Positions 15,139 to 23,887 are shown, counted from the stretch's first letter. The stretch is DNA of 58,554 nt from Sporosarcina gallistercoris (GCF_014836415.1 NZ_JACSQY010000011.1:1-58554); one strand, 5' to 3'. Program-made: numbers and translations. The notes: generated from the letters alone by a model not told the origin.

Positions 15139-16368
15139 TACGGGGATGATAGTTTCTAAACACTCCCTGCTTACTTTGAAAGACTTCGGATAGTGTGTAG
15201 CTACTTCCACGTAGTCGTGGTTTATCAAATAAGTCATGGAATTATTAATGAGATACCTGGACTTTTTTGATAATGTCATTAGATTTGCCAGGGATAATTC
15301 GGTATCCTCTTGTACAAATACGTTGATTGTTATTAAAATATACAGTAATTCCCTTTCGTTCGCTTTTTCTGTCCAGTTGTCGTGGGAAAGGTATTCATTT
15401 ATTCGATTCAATTTGAGAAGGTTTTCTTCTAAATCTTCTATAATCCCTTTTTGTCCAGAAGATAGCAATTGCAGCATATCGATCAAATAGAAAGTGATTT
15501 CGCCTTTATTAAGAGGGGAAGGGACTTCTTCAAGTGCTTTATAATATTTCGATTTATTTTTGTTTACAGCGTAGGAAAATGTGATAGCTGAGTATTTTTC
15601 CAGGTATCTTGATAAGTAACTTCCTACAATCAATCTGCCGGTTCTTCCATTCCCATCGTAAAAAGGATGAATGTATTCATAAAAGTAATGTGCCACCATG
15701 TAACGATACAAATTAGGATGAGACTGATCATTCAAGTAATCAATTAGTTCTTTTAAAGCGATTATGATGTTCTTTTCCGAACTGATCCCTATATGGGTTG
15801 TTGAATTCCCGTCGTTGACTTCTACGTACCCTTTTCTGAAGAGTTCACCGTCAGGGATATCATCAGAAGAAATTTCATCTGCAACTAAATTATCGTATAG
15901 AACTCTGAATGATTCTGTTTTTTCGAAAGGATCTATGTCCTCTATATGCAAATAAGTTTTCATGAGTCCTAGGAATTTTTTGTTTTTAGGCTCTGGTTTT
16001 GTCAATTCCTTTAATGCGTCGCTCAGCTCTTTCTTTGTACTTTTAACACCCTCTATTTCGTTATTGCTTTGCGCCTCGTTTATGATCAACTTGTTAAAAT
16101 AGGGTTCAATCACAAAACCCGGTAACTTGTTCACTAACGAAGAAATTTTTGAGCTGTTTAACAATACCTCGTTATTCAACTTCATTAATTCAGGTATATT
16201 TACATAAAACAGCTCGAAAGTATCATTTGTCAGGCGCTCCCTTTTGAAGCCTTTAATCGTCAAGTTTGTGGAATAGCAACCATAACTTTCTTTCCGTTTT
16301 TGGTACTCTAGATTATAATCCGAGGTAGTTAACTTGTAAAAAAGTTTGGATAACTTATCATATGTCAT
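15136..16368 (-). CDS. Fic domain protein (putative AMPylase or related)
   Basis: A 410-residue Fic protein; most members transfer AMP (or another phospho-moiety) from a nucleotide to a hydroxyl side chain. The catalytic motif HPFYDGNGRTGR is intact (about residues 233-244), preceded by YMVAHYFYEYI. The N-terminal Fic_N region carries NEAQSNNEIEGVKST (about 93-107), where class II proteins have an inhibitory (S/T)xxxE(G/N) helix; the Glu is kept but the spacing of the Ser is shifted by one. The C-terminus looks like a winged-helix (SLANLMTLSKKSRYLINNSMTYLINHDYVEVA). ATG 16368 preferred because AGGAGG is 7 nt upstream. No antitoxin gene adjacent. Confidence 0.85.
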   Translation of the reverse strand: MTYDKLSKLFYKLTTSDYNLEYQKRKESYGCYSTNLTIKGFKRERLTNDTFELFYVNIPELMKLNNEVLLNSSKISSLVNKLPGFVIEPYFNKLIINEAQSNNEIEGVKSTKKELSDALKELTKPEPKNKKFLGLMKTYLHIEDIDPFEKTESFRVLYDNLVADEISSDDIPDGELFRKGYVEVNDGNSTTHIGISSEKNIIIALKELIDYLNDQSHPNLYRYMVAHYFYEYIHPFYDGNGRTGRLIVGSYLSRYLEKYSAITFSYAVNKNKSKYYKALEEVPSPLNKGEITFYLIDMLQLLSSGQKGIIEDLEENLLKLNRINEYLSHDNWTEKANERELLYILITINVFVQEDTELSLANLMTLSKKSRYLINNSMTYLINHDYVEVATHYPKSFKVSRECLETIIPV

Positions 16369-16459
16369 CACTTAACCTCCTGAGTTTTAAAAATACCTTG
16401 TTTTTTATATTGTATCAGAAGTATACCCATATAGATATATGATTATGCTATAAACAGTT

Positions 16460-16704
16460 CCACTCGACAGGTGAATGAGTGAGAAGGTCCTCTGAACGAG
16501 AAATCGGTTTTGGGCTATTTCTATCCAAACTGTTCCTGCTTATTGTTCAACTCTTTATTACAAACAGATACCTGGACGATTATTTAGAAGGGGGAGTATT
16601 TTTGTGTACATGTAGAAAAGGACCGACATGAAAGCCAGTCCTTTTAATGATCGCTGTTCAATTCACGGAATAGTGTTTGAATTGTGTGTGGTCCAGGTAC
16701 CTTA
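16460..16704. repeat. 245-bp dispersed segment, copy 2
   Basis: Aligns with 9560-9806 (same block order, see that entry). It contains an AAAAGGAC...GTCCTTTT hairpin at 16616-16645 that can terminate the oxidoreductase gene on the minus strand. It ends in AATTGTGTGTGGTCCAGGTACC, which abuts that gene's stop codon. The two copies lie 6.9 kb apart in the same orientation. Confidence 0.7.
16616..16645 (-). terminator. Hairpin terminator after the CrtI-like gene
   Basis: AAAAGGAC/GTCCTTTT stem with a 14-nt loop, the equivalent of the hairpin at 9719-9753. It lies 60 nt beyond the stop codon of the minus-strand gene. Confidence 0.55.
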
Positions 16705-16708
16705 CTCA
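16678..16708 (-). repeat. Stop-codon-proximal GGTACCTGGACC motif (copy d)
   Basis: In the gene's sense: TGA stop, GTAA, GGTACCTGGACCACACACAA, TTC. The best-preserved copy. Confidence 0.7.
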
Positions 16709-18184
16709 ACTCGGATGCGACTTCATAATTGCACGCGCAGCATGATAGCCGCTTAGGGCTGAGGACAACGTACCGGGTCCCGGGAAAGCCTGTTCGCCTG
16801 CAATGTATAATTGCGGATGGGAAGAACGTACGCTTTTCGGTTTTAAGATCGCATTTCTTACTGTTAGCGGAAAACCGCCTACTTCCGTTTTACCAATATA
16901 CTTTTGATAGGTTAGTGGCGTACCTGCTTCCGAATAGAGTAAGTAGTCCTCGACGGGGAGAACTTTTTGGATCTCTTGGAACATGGCTTTCGCTACGCTG
17001 TTCTTTTTGTCTTGATAGTCTTCTTTTGATAACTGTTCCCACTGCTTCGATTGTGTATGGATGGAACAGGTCATCATGATTTCGTCTTCCACCGGTTCAT
17101 GCTGCCGGTTGTAGGCAGGCTGGAAAGTGACGTATACCGGACCGTGGCCGTCTGAATATAAAATGGCTTGTTCTTTTTCAGGGACAATCTGAAGTGCGAA
17201 AGGGAGCGGCCTGCCATTGAGCTCCTGGTGCCAGAATGACGCGTTCAGAAGCGCATCGATGCGATACGCACCCCAGGAAACGTCTTCGGATTCTGAATGG
17301 CTTGTCCCCGGTCCGAATGAAATGCCGGTATTGTTGATGACCGTGTCGTAGACTTCATTACGCTTCCTGCTGGAGATGCGCCACTTTGAGTCCTCATACT
17401 GCAGCTCTTTCACAGGAGATGCCGTCAGCACTTCACCGCCTAGTTCGATAATGCGCTGTGCCAGTGCTTCACTTAACTGACCCATTCCCTTTTCGACGTA
17501 AAAACTGCCTCTTCTATAGATGTTCAATGCAAGACTCGATGGCAGCAAAGCAGCTTCTGTGCAGTCCGTTTGCGCGGCGTCAAGTAATTGCGCATCCAAA
17601 AACTGTCGCAGAGGCGTATAGGAGTCGAGCTTATACATACGTAGTAAATCTTCAACGGTATGGGTCGCATAGCGTGCCAGCTGCAGCATGCTTCCGGGGT
17701 GGGCAAGTACATGGAGCGGCAGATTTCCAAGATCATACAAACGTTGGATGGGCAGGGAAACCCGTGTCTCCGTTACCGCGTACACGGCCTCACTGATTTG
17801 TTCCAATCTGCGCCAAAAAGCGAGTACGTCCCCGATTCTTTCAGGAAACGCACGCCTCATCTCATTCTCCCACTCGGTCTTGTCTCGGAAAATCGAGATT
17901 TTCCGATCATCCAATAGGATGTCCATCGGGTGATGCAGCAATTCAAATGGGATATTCATGTCGAGTTCATGGAACAACGTATCCAATAGACCCCGTTCTT
18001 CTAAGCCGAAGGCGATGGTCGCACCGGTAGGGAAACGCCGGTTTTTCCGTGCGTAGGAACCAGCCGAGCCCCCGACAGTCGTCGCCTTTTCAACCACCGT
18101 GACGTGCCATCCCTCTTTGGCTAGCAGAGCACCCGCCATTAATCCGCCTATACCCGCTCCAATGACACAAACTGTTTTACTCAA
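16706..18184 (-). CDS. Phytoene desaturase-like FAD oxidoreductase (CrtI/CrtN family)
   Basis: A 492-residue flavoprotein. The N-terminal dinucleotide-binding motif VIGAGIGGLMAGALLAKEG is at about residues 6-24, followed by VVEKATTVGGSAGSY and GATIAFG. The C-terminal FAD motif LYIAGEQAFPGPGTLSSALSGY is at about 462-483. This is the layout of carotenoid desaturases/oxygenases and of related NAD(P)/FAD-dependent oxidoreductases. No phytoene/dehydrosqualene synthase gene is nearby, so a carotenoid role is uncertain. Start set at TTG 18184 since GAAGGTGAGGGGC lies just upstream; an ATG at 18214 has no ribosome site. Confidence 0.8.
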   Translation of the reverse strand: MSKTVCVIGAGIGGLMAGALLAKEGWHVTVVEKATTVGGSAGSYARKNRRFPTGATIAFGLEERGLLDTLFHELDMNIPFELLHHPMDILLDDRKISIFRDKTEWENEMRRAFPERIGDVLAFWRRLEQISEAVYAVTETRVSLPIQRLYDLGNLPLHVLAHPGSMLQLARYATHTVEDLLRMYKLDSYTPLRQFLDAQLLDAAQTDCTEAALLPSSLALNIYRRGSFYVEKGMGQLSEALAQRIIELGGEVLTASPVKELQYEDSKWRISSRKRNEVYDTVINNTGISFGPGTSHSESEDVSWGAYRIDALLNASFWHQELNGRPLPFALQIVPEKEQAILYSDGHGPVYVTFQPAYNRQHEPVEDEIMMTCSIHTQSKQWEQLSKEDYQDKKNSVAKAMFQEIQKVLPVEDYLLYSEAGTPLTYQKYIGKTEVGGFPLTVRNAILKPKSVRSSHPQLYIAGEQAFPGPGTLSSALSGYHAARAIMKSHPS

Positions 18185-18527
18185 GCCCCTCACCTTCTTT
18201 CTTGGAATGCTCATTTGTATCGTAAATTACAATTTCTGCGCCGTGATTTGAATTCATCTTACCATAACCGAATTGCATACTAGAGCACTGCAAATTTCAA
18301 TCGGCCGGAGTTTTTTGTTACTTCCAACGAGAATAGAGATGTTCAATAATGAATTCCAGACAGGTATTCTGCATTCAAGTAAAGTTGTGTGTGATTACGT
18401 ACACTCTTCCATCTCCACATTCTGTTAGTTTCACCCAAAAAACATCCTGTATAGATACAGTGGTAGTAGGTAATAATGCTTATTTGGTACCCTTCTGATT
18501 AAAACGGAGAATGGGGAGGAGAAAAGG
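18185..18527. other. Intergenic region between divergent oxidoreductase and sunset-domain genes
   Basis: About 340 bp. It contains a degenerate copy of the ACACACAA repeat at 18382-18402 (minus-strand sense GTGTACGTAATCACACACAA) but no gene or clear terminator. Confidence 0.4.
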
Positions 18528-19205
18528 ATGGGAATTGCAGCAGTTGGTGTAGCGATTGTCTTATTGTTAATGGTGTGCAGGAGAATGTGGTATTCCGGTA
18601 CTATGAAACGAAGCATGCTGGCTTTTGCGGCTATTGGTTTTTCAAGTCTACTATTGGCAGGCTGTGGAACCAATCAAGAGCAGGTAAAGCTGAATGAGGA
18701 ATTGGAAACAAAAAATGCCGCTGTCCTGGAAGCGAATCAGTCTCTCAAAACAGAATTATTAGCCCTTCAGAAAGAAATAGACAAGCTTCAAAGTGATTTC
18801 GAGGGGAAAACAGCTGAACAGTTGAAGATTCAAGAAACCGTAGAGTCCCTACAAAAAGAGAACGCAACTCTTACTGAATCGATTACGGCGTTAGAGACAC
18901 AGAACACGGAACTGATGGCTTCCGTTGGAGAAAAGGACAAAGCCATTCAGAAGATGAGTGAGCAGGTTGCTGCTTCTAAGTCTGCCTCTTCCAACTCTAC
19001 TTCGCAAAGTTCCACTAGAAGTCAAGCGAGCAGTCAGTCTGCGGCAATCGTATCTAGTCAAGGTCAATGCGATATTAAAGGAAGCAATTCAGGGATATAC
19101 CATGTACCGGGAAGTACGTATTACAGCCGGACCAAAAATGTGGCACGCTGGTTCTGCAGCACCGAAGAAGCAGAGAAGGCTGGCTACCGGGCACCGAAAC
19201 AGTAA
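18528..19205 (+). CDS. Sunset-domain coiled-coil lipoprotein
   Basis: A 225-residue protein. A first hydrophobic helix (about residues 2-17) is followed by a lipoprotein-like signal, [13 protein letters not shown], with the Cys at 45. Then come a coiled coil (about 50-145, heptads such as [22 protein letters not shown]), a Ser/Gln-rich linker (about 148-178) and a C-terminal sunset-type domain, [38 protein letters not shown] region. That domain also ends many secreted nucleases; its job is unclear. ATG 18528 has GGAGGAGAAAAGG just upstream. An internal ATG at 18603 would give a classical lipoprotein but lacks a good ribosome site. A decayed paralogue lies at 8280-8550. Confidence 0.7.
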   Translation: MGIAAVGVAIVLLLMVCRRMWYSGTMKRSMLAFAAIGFSSLLLAGCGTNQEQVKLNEELETKNAAVLEANQSLKTELLALQKEIDKLQSDFEGKTAEQLKIQETVESLQKENATLTESITALETQNTELMASVGEKDKAIQKMSEQVAASKSASSNSTSQSSTRSQASSQSAAIVSSQGQCDIKGSNSGIYHVPGSTYYSRTKNVARWFCSTEEAEKAGYRAPKQ

Positions 19206-19299
19206 ACGTCAACCGATTATACCGTTGTGCACCAAGTCCTTTGTCCATAACTCGGGCAAAGGGCTTGTATTGGTTTGGTTTCATTTCATTGAATGGCAA

Positions 19300-19425
19300 T
19301 ATGATTTCATAACCAATCAGACCACTTATGGAAAGCCTATCAACTGCAGTGCTATATTCTTAATAGATATCAATAACTCGTTTTCCTGAACTTTCAGAGG
19401 ATACCGTTTGAGTATTTAGGCACGA
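19300..19425 (-). pseudogene. 3' remnant of a second copy of the winged-HTH gene
   Basis: On the minus strand the frame reads VIDIY-stop-EYSTAVD where the intact gene at 8662-9456 reads FSDIYQEYSISVDG. The preceding 60 nt align with the segment encoding FKGVLRQLMIDEL with several indels. Only the last 40 codons or so survive. Together with the relic at 8280-8550 it shows that both loci once had the pair [sunset gene][winged-HTH gene]. Confidence 0.55.
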
Positions 19426-19545
19426 GTGAATCGCGATGTGTTAAGATTCATAGAAGAACAGCATCCCTTTCCCGTTTTGGCAAAGGGATTTTAAGTTTAC
19501 AGCATTTGCAAACGTACTCCATCCAATAGCAGGAAAGGGGGAATC

Positions 19546-20025
19546 ATGATGCACATCCGTGAAATAGAAGAAAAAGATAATACTGCGATCGAAAAGATCA
19601 TTAAGCATTCATTGGAATCAGTGGGTCTAGATATTCCTGGGACGGCATATTTCGATCCTCAGTTGGGAGAACTGGCGCAATTTTATCGCGGACAGCAGGG
19701 GGCAGCGTATTGGATAGCCGTAGATGACGAGGGTAAAGTTGCAGGTGGCGTAGGTATTGGACCTTATGACCAGAAGAATGGGATCTGCGAACTGCAGAAG
19801 CTGTATATTGCGCCGGAATTTCAAGGACAGGGCCTTTCAAAAGAGTTAATGGCAACTGCGCTTGGATTTGCACGCGATCATTATGACTATTGTTACTTGG
19901 AGACGTCGCAGAAACTGTCAATTGCGAATCGGCTATATAGCAAATTAGGGTTTGACCTGCTTGAAGAACCTTTGGAAGGGTCTGAGCATGGGGCGATGGA
20001 TGCTTGGTATTTGAAGAAATTATAA
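19546..20025 (+). CDS. GNAT family N-acetyltransferase
   Basis: A 159-residue acetyl-CoA-dependent acyltransferase of the GNAT fold. Motif A is clear: LQKLYIAPEFQGQGLSKELM (about residues 84-103), with the Q-x-x-G-x-G/A pyrophosphate loop as FQGQGL. It is followed by a YCYLETSQKLSIANRLYSKLGF segment (motif B, about 117-138). The acceptor is unknown. AGGAAAGGGGG precedes two adjacent ATGs (19546 and 19549). Single gene; it shares a bidirectional terminator with the convergent CoA-disulfide reductase gene. Confidence 0.85.
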   Translation: MMHIREIEEKDNTAIEKIIKHSLESVGLDIPGTAYFDPQLGELAQFYRGQQGAAYWIAVDDEGKVAGGVGIGPYDQKNGICELQKLYIAPEFQGQGLSKELMATALGFARDHYDYCYLETSQKLSIANRLYSKLGFDLLEEPLEGSEHGAMDAWYLKKL

Positions 20026-20038
20026 TACGGAACATATG

Positions 20039-20075
20039 AAAACGCGGACTCCCGGATTGCTAGGGTCCGCGTTTT
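20039..20075. terminator. Bidirectional terminator between GNAT and CoA-disulfide reductase genes
   Basis: AAAACGCGGAC pairs with GTCCGCGTTTT (11 bp, loop about 15 nt), with A and T tracts flanking the stem. Confidence 0.85.
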
Positions 20076-20079
20076 ACTT

Positions 20080-21774
20080 TTATTTGAAATTATAAGCTGT
20101 CGTAATCGGTGAACGTTCCATAGTTACATCGTTGTAGTATTCATACAAGCAAATCCCTAAATAGGACCCTGAGATATTCACGACGTTGGCGAAACCACTG
20201 TTTTGCAGCGCCATCACTGCATTGTAGCTCCGTTGTGAAGAGCGGCAGTGAACATAGACAGGTACATTTGTCGGTATCTCATCCATCCGCTCTCGCAATT
20301 CACTGAGTGGGATGTTGATGGCGTTCAATAAATGCCCGTTTGCGAATTCGTTTTTCTCGCGTACATCGATGATCACTGCGCCTTGTTCGACGAGACCGCG
20401 GACTTCGGAGACGTGTACTTGTTTGAACCGATCATACAAGATATTGAGTGCAACGAGTGCAGCAAGGTTGACAACGTCTTTTGCTGTACTGTACATCGGA
20501 GAATAAGTGAGTTCGAGCTCTTTCAAGTCTTCGAGTGTACCACCCATCGAAATGAGCGTTGCAATCACATCGATTCGTTTGTCTGCTGCACCTTTACCGA
20601 TAGCTTGCGCCCCGAGGATTTTACCCGTCGGTACTTCGAATACGAGTTTGAAGTGCAAAGGATTGCTGTTCGGCATGAGACCCACTTTGTCGGGAGCGAT
20701 GATGTAGACGCTATCCGCTTGGATGCCTGCTTGTTTTGCAGTTTTTTCGTTAAGTCCTGTCGATGCTGCTGCTAAATCGAATATCTGAATGCTCGATGAC
20801 CCGATGACGCCCTTGTTTTGGTGAGGAATGCCATACATATGATCCGCAGCAGCGCGTGCTTGTCGCTGTGCCGGTCCCGCAAGTGCAAGTCTTGTCGGTT
20901 TTCGTAGCAGCTGATGATACACTTCGATGACGTCACCGACTGCGTAAATGGAAGGATCGCTCGTGATGTAGTTCGCGTTCACTTGAATGCCGCCAAGTTC
21001 TCCGATTTCAAGACCCGCTTCTTTCGCAAGTTTCGTTTCAGGACGTACACCGATTGCAAGAATGACGGCTTCAGCCTGAACTTGTTTACCGGAATTCAAC
21101 GTCACGTGGGAGTCGGTGATTTCCGCTAACCCATCGTCGACAATGACTTCTACGCCTTTATCGATCATTTCCTTATGCAATATCTGGACCATGTCATAGT
21201 CGAACGGCATCATGATTTGATTGGCGAATTCGACGAGAGAGACGCTACGACCCGCAAGTTTCAAGTTTTCAGCGACCTCCACACCGATGAATCCCCCGCC
21301 TATGACTGCGATATTTTGAATGTCTTTCGTTTCTACGTAATTGCTGAGCCGCTCGATATCTTGGACATTCCTCACAGTGAAAACATGCGGCGAGTCGACA
21401 CCTGGCAAATTAGGAACGATGGGACTAGCGCCTGGAGAGAGCACTAAGTGATCGTAGCTTTCTTCATAGGTTTCCTCAGTGACTGCATTTTTCACACGAA
21501 CGGTTTTTGTTTCGCGGTTAATGGAAAGTACTTCTGAATGGACGCGTGCTTCGATATTGTACTTCTTTTTAAACGCAACAGGATCCATTAAAACAAGTTT
21601 GTCGCTGCTTTCGACAACTCCGCTCAAATAGAAGGGAAGGGAGCAGTTCGAAAACGAGACATGCGGTCCCTTTTCAAATATGACAATATCCGCCTGCTCG
21701 TCAATCCTTCGAATCCGTGCTGCTGTTGAAGCACCGCCGGCTACCCCACCTACTACTACAATCTTTTTCCCCAT
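20080..21774 (-). CDS. cdr: CoA-disulfide reductase with C-terminal rhodanese domain
   Basis: A 564-residue flavoprotein of the CoADR-RHD type. It reduces CoA disulfide or CoA persulfide/polysulfide using NAD(P)H. Seen: N-terminal FAD motif VVVGGVAGGASTAARIRR (about residues 6-23), the single redox Cys in SFSNCSLPFYLSG (C44), the NAD(P) motif IAVIGGGFIGVEVAENL (about 150-166), the FAD-binding YAVGDV, and a rhodanese domain (about 455-550) with active Cys in VHCRSSQRS (C510). The start was moved to ATG 21774 because AAGGAG overlaps an upstream ATG but is ideally spaced for this one. Likely role: thiol redox or sulfur metabolism in an organism that may use CoA rather than only bacillithiol. Confidence 0.88.
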   Translation of the reverse strand: MGKKIVVVGGVAGGASTAARIRRIDEQADIVIFEKGPHVSFSNCSLPFYLSGVVESSDKLVLMDPVAFKKKYNIEARVHSEVLSINRETKTVRVKNAVTEETYEESYDHLVLSPGASPIVPNLPGVDSPHVFTVRNVQDIERLSNYVETKDIQNIAVIGGGFIGVEVAENLKLAGRSVSLVEFANQIMMPFDYDMVQILHKEMIDKGVEVIVDDGLAEITDSHVTLNSGKQVQAEAVILAIGVRPETKLAKEAGLEIGELGGIQVNANYITSDPSIYAVGDVIEVYHQLLRKPTRLALAGPAQRQARAAADHMYGIPHQNKGVIGSSSIQIFDLAAASTGLNEKTAKQAGIQADSVYIIAPDKVGLMPNSNPLHFKLVFEVPTGKILGAQAIGKGAADKRIDVIATLISMGGTLEDLKELELTYSPMYSTAKDVVNLAALVALNILYDRFKQVHVSEVRGLVEQGAVIIDVREKNEFANGHLLNAINIPLSELRERMDEIPTNVPVYVHCRSSQRSYNAVMALQNSGFANVVNISGSYLGICLYEYYNDVTMERSPITTAYNFK

Positions 21775-22092
21775 TCCAGTCATCTCCTTGTCATTGAAAC
21801 TACTCTATACATCATATTGTATACCCCTATAGGTATATAATCAACAAAACTGCAATAACAGCTCCACTTAGCTGAGCATTTCAGTTGGTCAATCATTTTA
21901 CTTCAATCGGGGAGTTGATACCGTCCAAGCAGTTCAAATGTCTTGTAGAATAATATTGAAATAATTAAGTTCTAGTGAGGTATCGGGAAGGAAATGTGGA
22001 TTCGGTATTATTGAGGGGAAGATGGAGTGAACTGAGGGATGAAACGAGTACAGCGTTGTGCCACTGCACTCGTTAGTATTCTAGAGTTCCTT
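21775..22092. other. Intergenic region between the CoADR and NprR-like genes
   Basis: About 320 bp. A hairpin AACGAGT/ACTCGTT at roughly 22045-22076 can end the minus-strand NprR-like transcript. I looked for a small signal-peptide ORF downstream of the regulator, as in nprR-nprX, and found none. Confidence 0.4.
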
Positions 22093-23358
22093 TCACTCTA
22101 CCAACTCCAACGTCTCCTCCTGTTTCACATAATCCATATTGATTAAACGCTCCGCCACTTCCAGCGCTTTATCAGGCTTTCCTTTTTCGCTGTAATAGTT
22201 GAACAGATCGCGATCGTAAGTTTGTGCAGTCAATGTATAGCCGTGGGATTTTAAATAAGGTAAAACCATGTCGAATAAGTACGTATGATAGTCGTCTTTT
22301 TGTTGAAACGCTGAATACCGATGAAGGGTGAAGATGAGTCTGTACAAGGTTTCATCGCAACGATCTGCAATCGTTAGACCTTCTTCAATAAGCGCGACGA
22401 GGTCTTCTTGAGTCACGAACTTTCCAATGAGTGCGCTTCGGGTATACCCTTCCAAGGACAATAAGTAGAGCGGGGAATCCTTTTCTTTCAGAGCCATGGA
22501 TTCTTTATAGAGTGTTCCTGCAGTCTCGTAATTCTGTCTTCTGAAGTGTTCGTAGGCAAAGTTGTGCAGTACCTTTGCTTTCTTCTCCAAAGAATTACAG
22601 AGGTCACACAGTTTTATTAAGTTTGCATATTGTTCAATGGTGTCGTTGAAATTACGATATTGATCGGATTCGACTTGGATGAGCATGAGATTTTCTGTGT
22701 CAATGATTCTAAGGAATTGATTGGTCTTTTTGAAGTGATGTAACGCCTTCTCTGCATAGTGGTACGCTAAGACAGGTGAATGCACATTTTGATAAGCCAC
22801 TGCTAGGTCATAGTAGATGGAAGGGTTCGCGTAAAACTTGAAGTCCACCGTATTGAAAATATCGATGGATTTTGTATAGTCATCTACAGAACTATAGTAA
22901 AGAGCGAGTATATGTTTGAATAAGTTCGATTCGTAAACTGACAACTCTTCAACGGATCGTTGAATTTCATAAATTCGTTTTTTCGCTTTTTTCGTACAGC
23001 CTTGCGTGAGATAGTAATTTGCGACAAGGATCTTGTAATAAGTCGCGTGTTCTGAGAGTTCCAGAAGTTTGTATTCTTTCAACTCATTATGAAGGCGGGT
23101 CGAAGCTTGTTGATTTTGAGAAATTATGCACTCATGCCAATCGTCGAGTTTGATTTTCAAGTTTTCCAAGCTAGTTAATTCTTCCTCCATGTCAATTTGG
23201 AGACGTTTCGCCAAGAGTATGGTGATTTCAGGAGAATATTCCGTTATACCACGTTCAATTTTACTAATATGCGTAACTGAACAGATCCCCTTACCTAACT
23301 CTTCTTGAGTGATTTTCGCTTTCTGACGGTAAAATTTAATGATTTTGCCTTCATACAT
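22093..23358 (-). CDS. NprR/PlcR-like HTH-TPR regulator (RRNPP family)
   Basis: A 421-residue cytoplasmic protein. An XRE-type HTH is at about residues 1-60 (GKIIKFYRQKAKITQEELGKGICSVTHISKIERG). Some 350 residues of TPR-like helical repeats follow, for example PSIYYDLAVAYQNVHSPVLAYHYAEKALHHF and KVLHNFAYEHFRRQNYETAGTLY. Length and plan match NprR (423 residues) of Bacillus cereus, a peptide-responsive activator of extracellular protease genes. It lies divergent to a giant secreted subtilase, which supports a similar role; this is inference. Start at ATG 23358: the GGAGGG eight nt upstream would otherwise be inside the gene. No cognate peptide gene is evident. Confidence 0.7.
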   Translation of the reverse strand: MYEGKIIKFYRQKAKITQEELGKGICSVTHISKIERGITEYSPEITILLAKRLQIDMEEELTSLENLKIKLDDWHECIISQNQQASTRLHNELKEYKLLELSEHATYYKILVANYYLTQGCTKKAKKRIYEIQRSVEELSVYESNLFKHILALYYSSVDDYTKSIDIFNTVDFKFYANPSIYYDLAVAYQNVHSPVLAYHYAEKALHHFKKTNQFLRIIDTENLMLIQVESDQYRNFNDTIEQYANLIKLCDLCNSLEKKAKVLHNFAYEHFRRQNYETAGTLYKESMALKEKDSPLYLLSLEGYTRSALIGKFVTQEDLVALIEEGLTIADRCDETLYRLIFTLHRYSAFQQKDDYHTYLFDMVLPYLKSHGYTLTAQTYDRDLFNYYSEKGKPDKALEVAERLINMDYVKQEETLELVE

Positions 23359-23791
23359 CACTAATCCCTCCATTCACAACATGTTGTTTGTTCAAAATGA
23401 ATATAAACCAAAAGACTTGTTTTTTCTGAAAATATCCACAGTTCATAGATATACATGATTCCCTCATCTACTAATTGGGGGAATTCAATGTGCCAGATAT
23501 TAAAAGGTTAAGTTGAGGTGGTTTTCTTCTTAGATGACGGGGATGAACGCAAATCTTTAAGAAGTTTTTTTATCTATCGAACTATTCGGAGTTGAAAGTA
23601 ATTATACACAATATACGAAAAATTGTAATGACCTTTATTCATTAAACTACAACAAATGGAACCTTGTTCCTTACTGCTCTCCTGCTGCTAGGACCTTTCG
23701 TAATGACTTGATATTCAATAGGTGGTTCTAAATGCATCTACAAATAGTCTGAATACTGAGATTACCCCAATACCTTATTGGTTGAAAATGA
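23359..23791. other. Divergent intergenic region before the subtilase gene
   Basis: About 430 bp, AT-rich, without a convincing gene. A seven-codon ORF (MCQILKG, from 23488) behind GGGGGAATTCA is noted but too short to support. It probably contains the regulator and protease promoters. Confidence 0.35.
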
Positions 23792-23809
23792 TGTAGCGTT
23801 AACGTTACA
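23792..23809. promoter_or_regulatory. 18-bp near-perfect palindrome upstream of the subtilase gene
   Basis: TGTAGCGTTAACGTTACA is palindromic except for one base pair and lies 79-96 nt before the chosen GTG start. It overlaps a weak promoter-like TTGAAA-17-TTACAG. It looks like an operator for a dimeric regulator; it does not fit a CcpA cre site well. Confidence 0.45.
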
Positions 23810-23887
23810 GATGTGAGACAGGGTGCATGCGCCTCGTCCCCATCAGGAATTCGAAGAGGAAACTACAATATTTCGGGGGTGTACACA

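Noticed and set aside
23488..23511. Seven-codon peptide ORF (MCQILKG) as a cognate signal of the NprR-like regulator
   Set aside because: Too short, lacks an export signal, and lies on the opposite strand from the usual nprX position.
23792..23809. CcpA cre site
   Set aside because: The symmetric GTTAAC core does not fit the TGWAANCGNTNWCA consensus.
23821..23887. Riboswitch (cyclic di-GMP type) in the subtilase leader
   Set aside because: The conserved elements of the c-di-GMP aptamer are not present; only a purine-rich ribosome-site region is seen.
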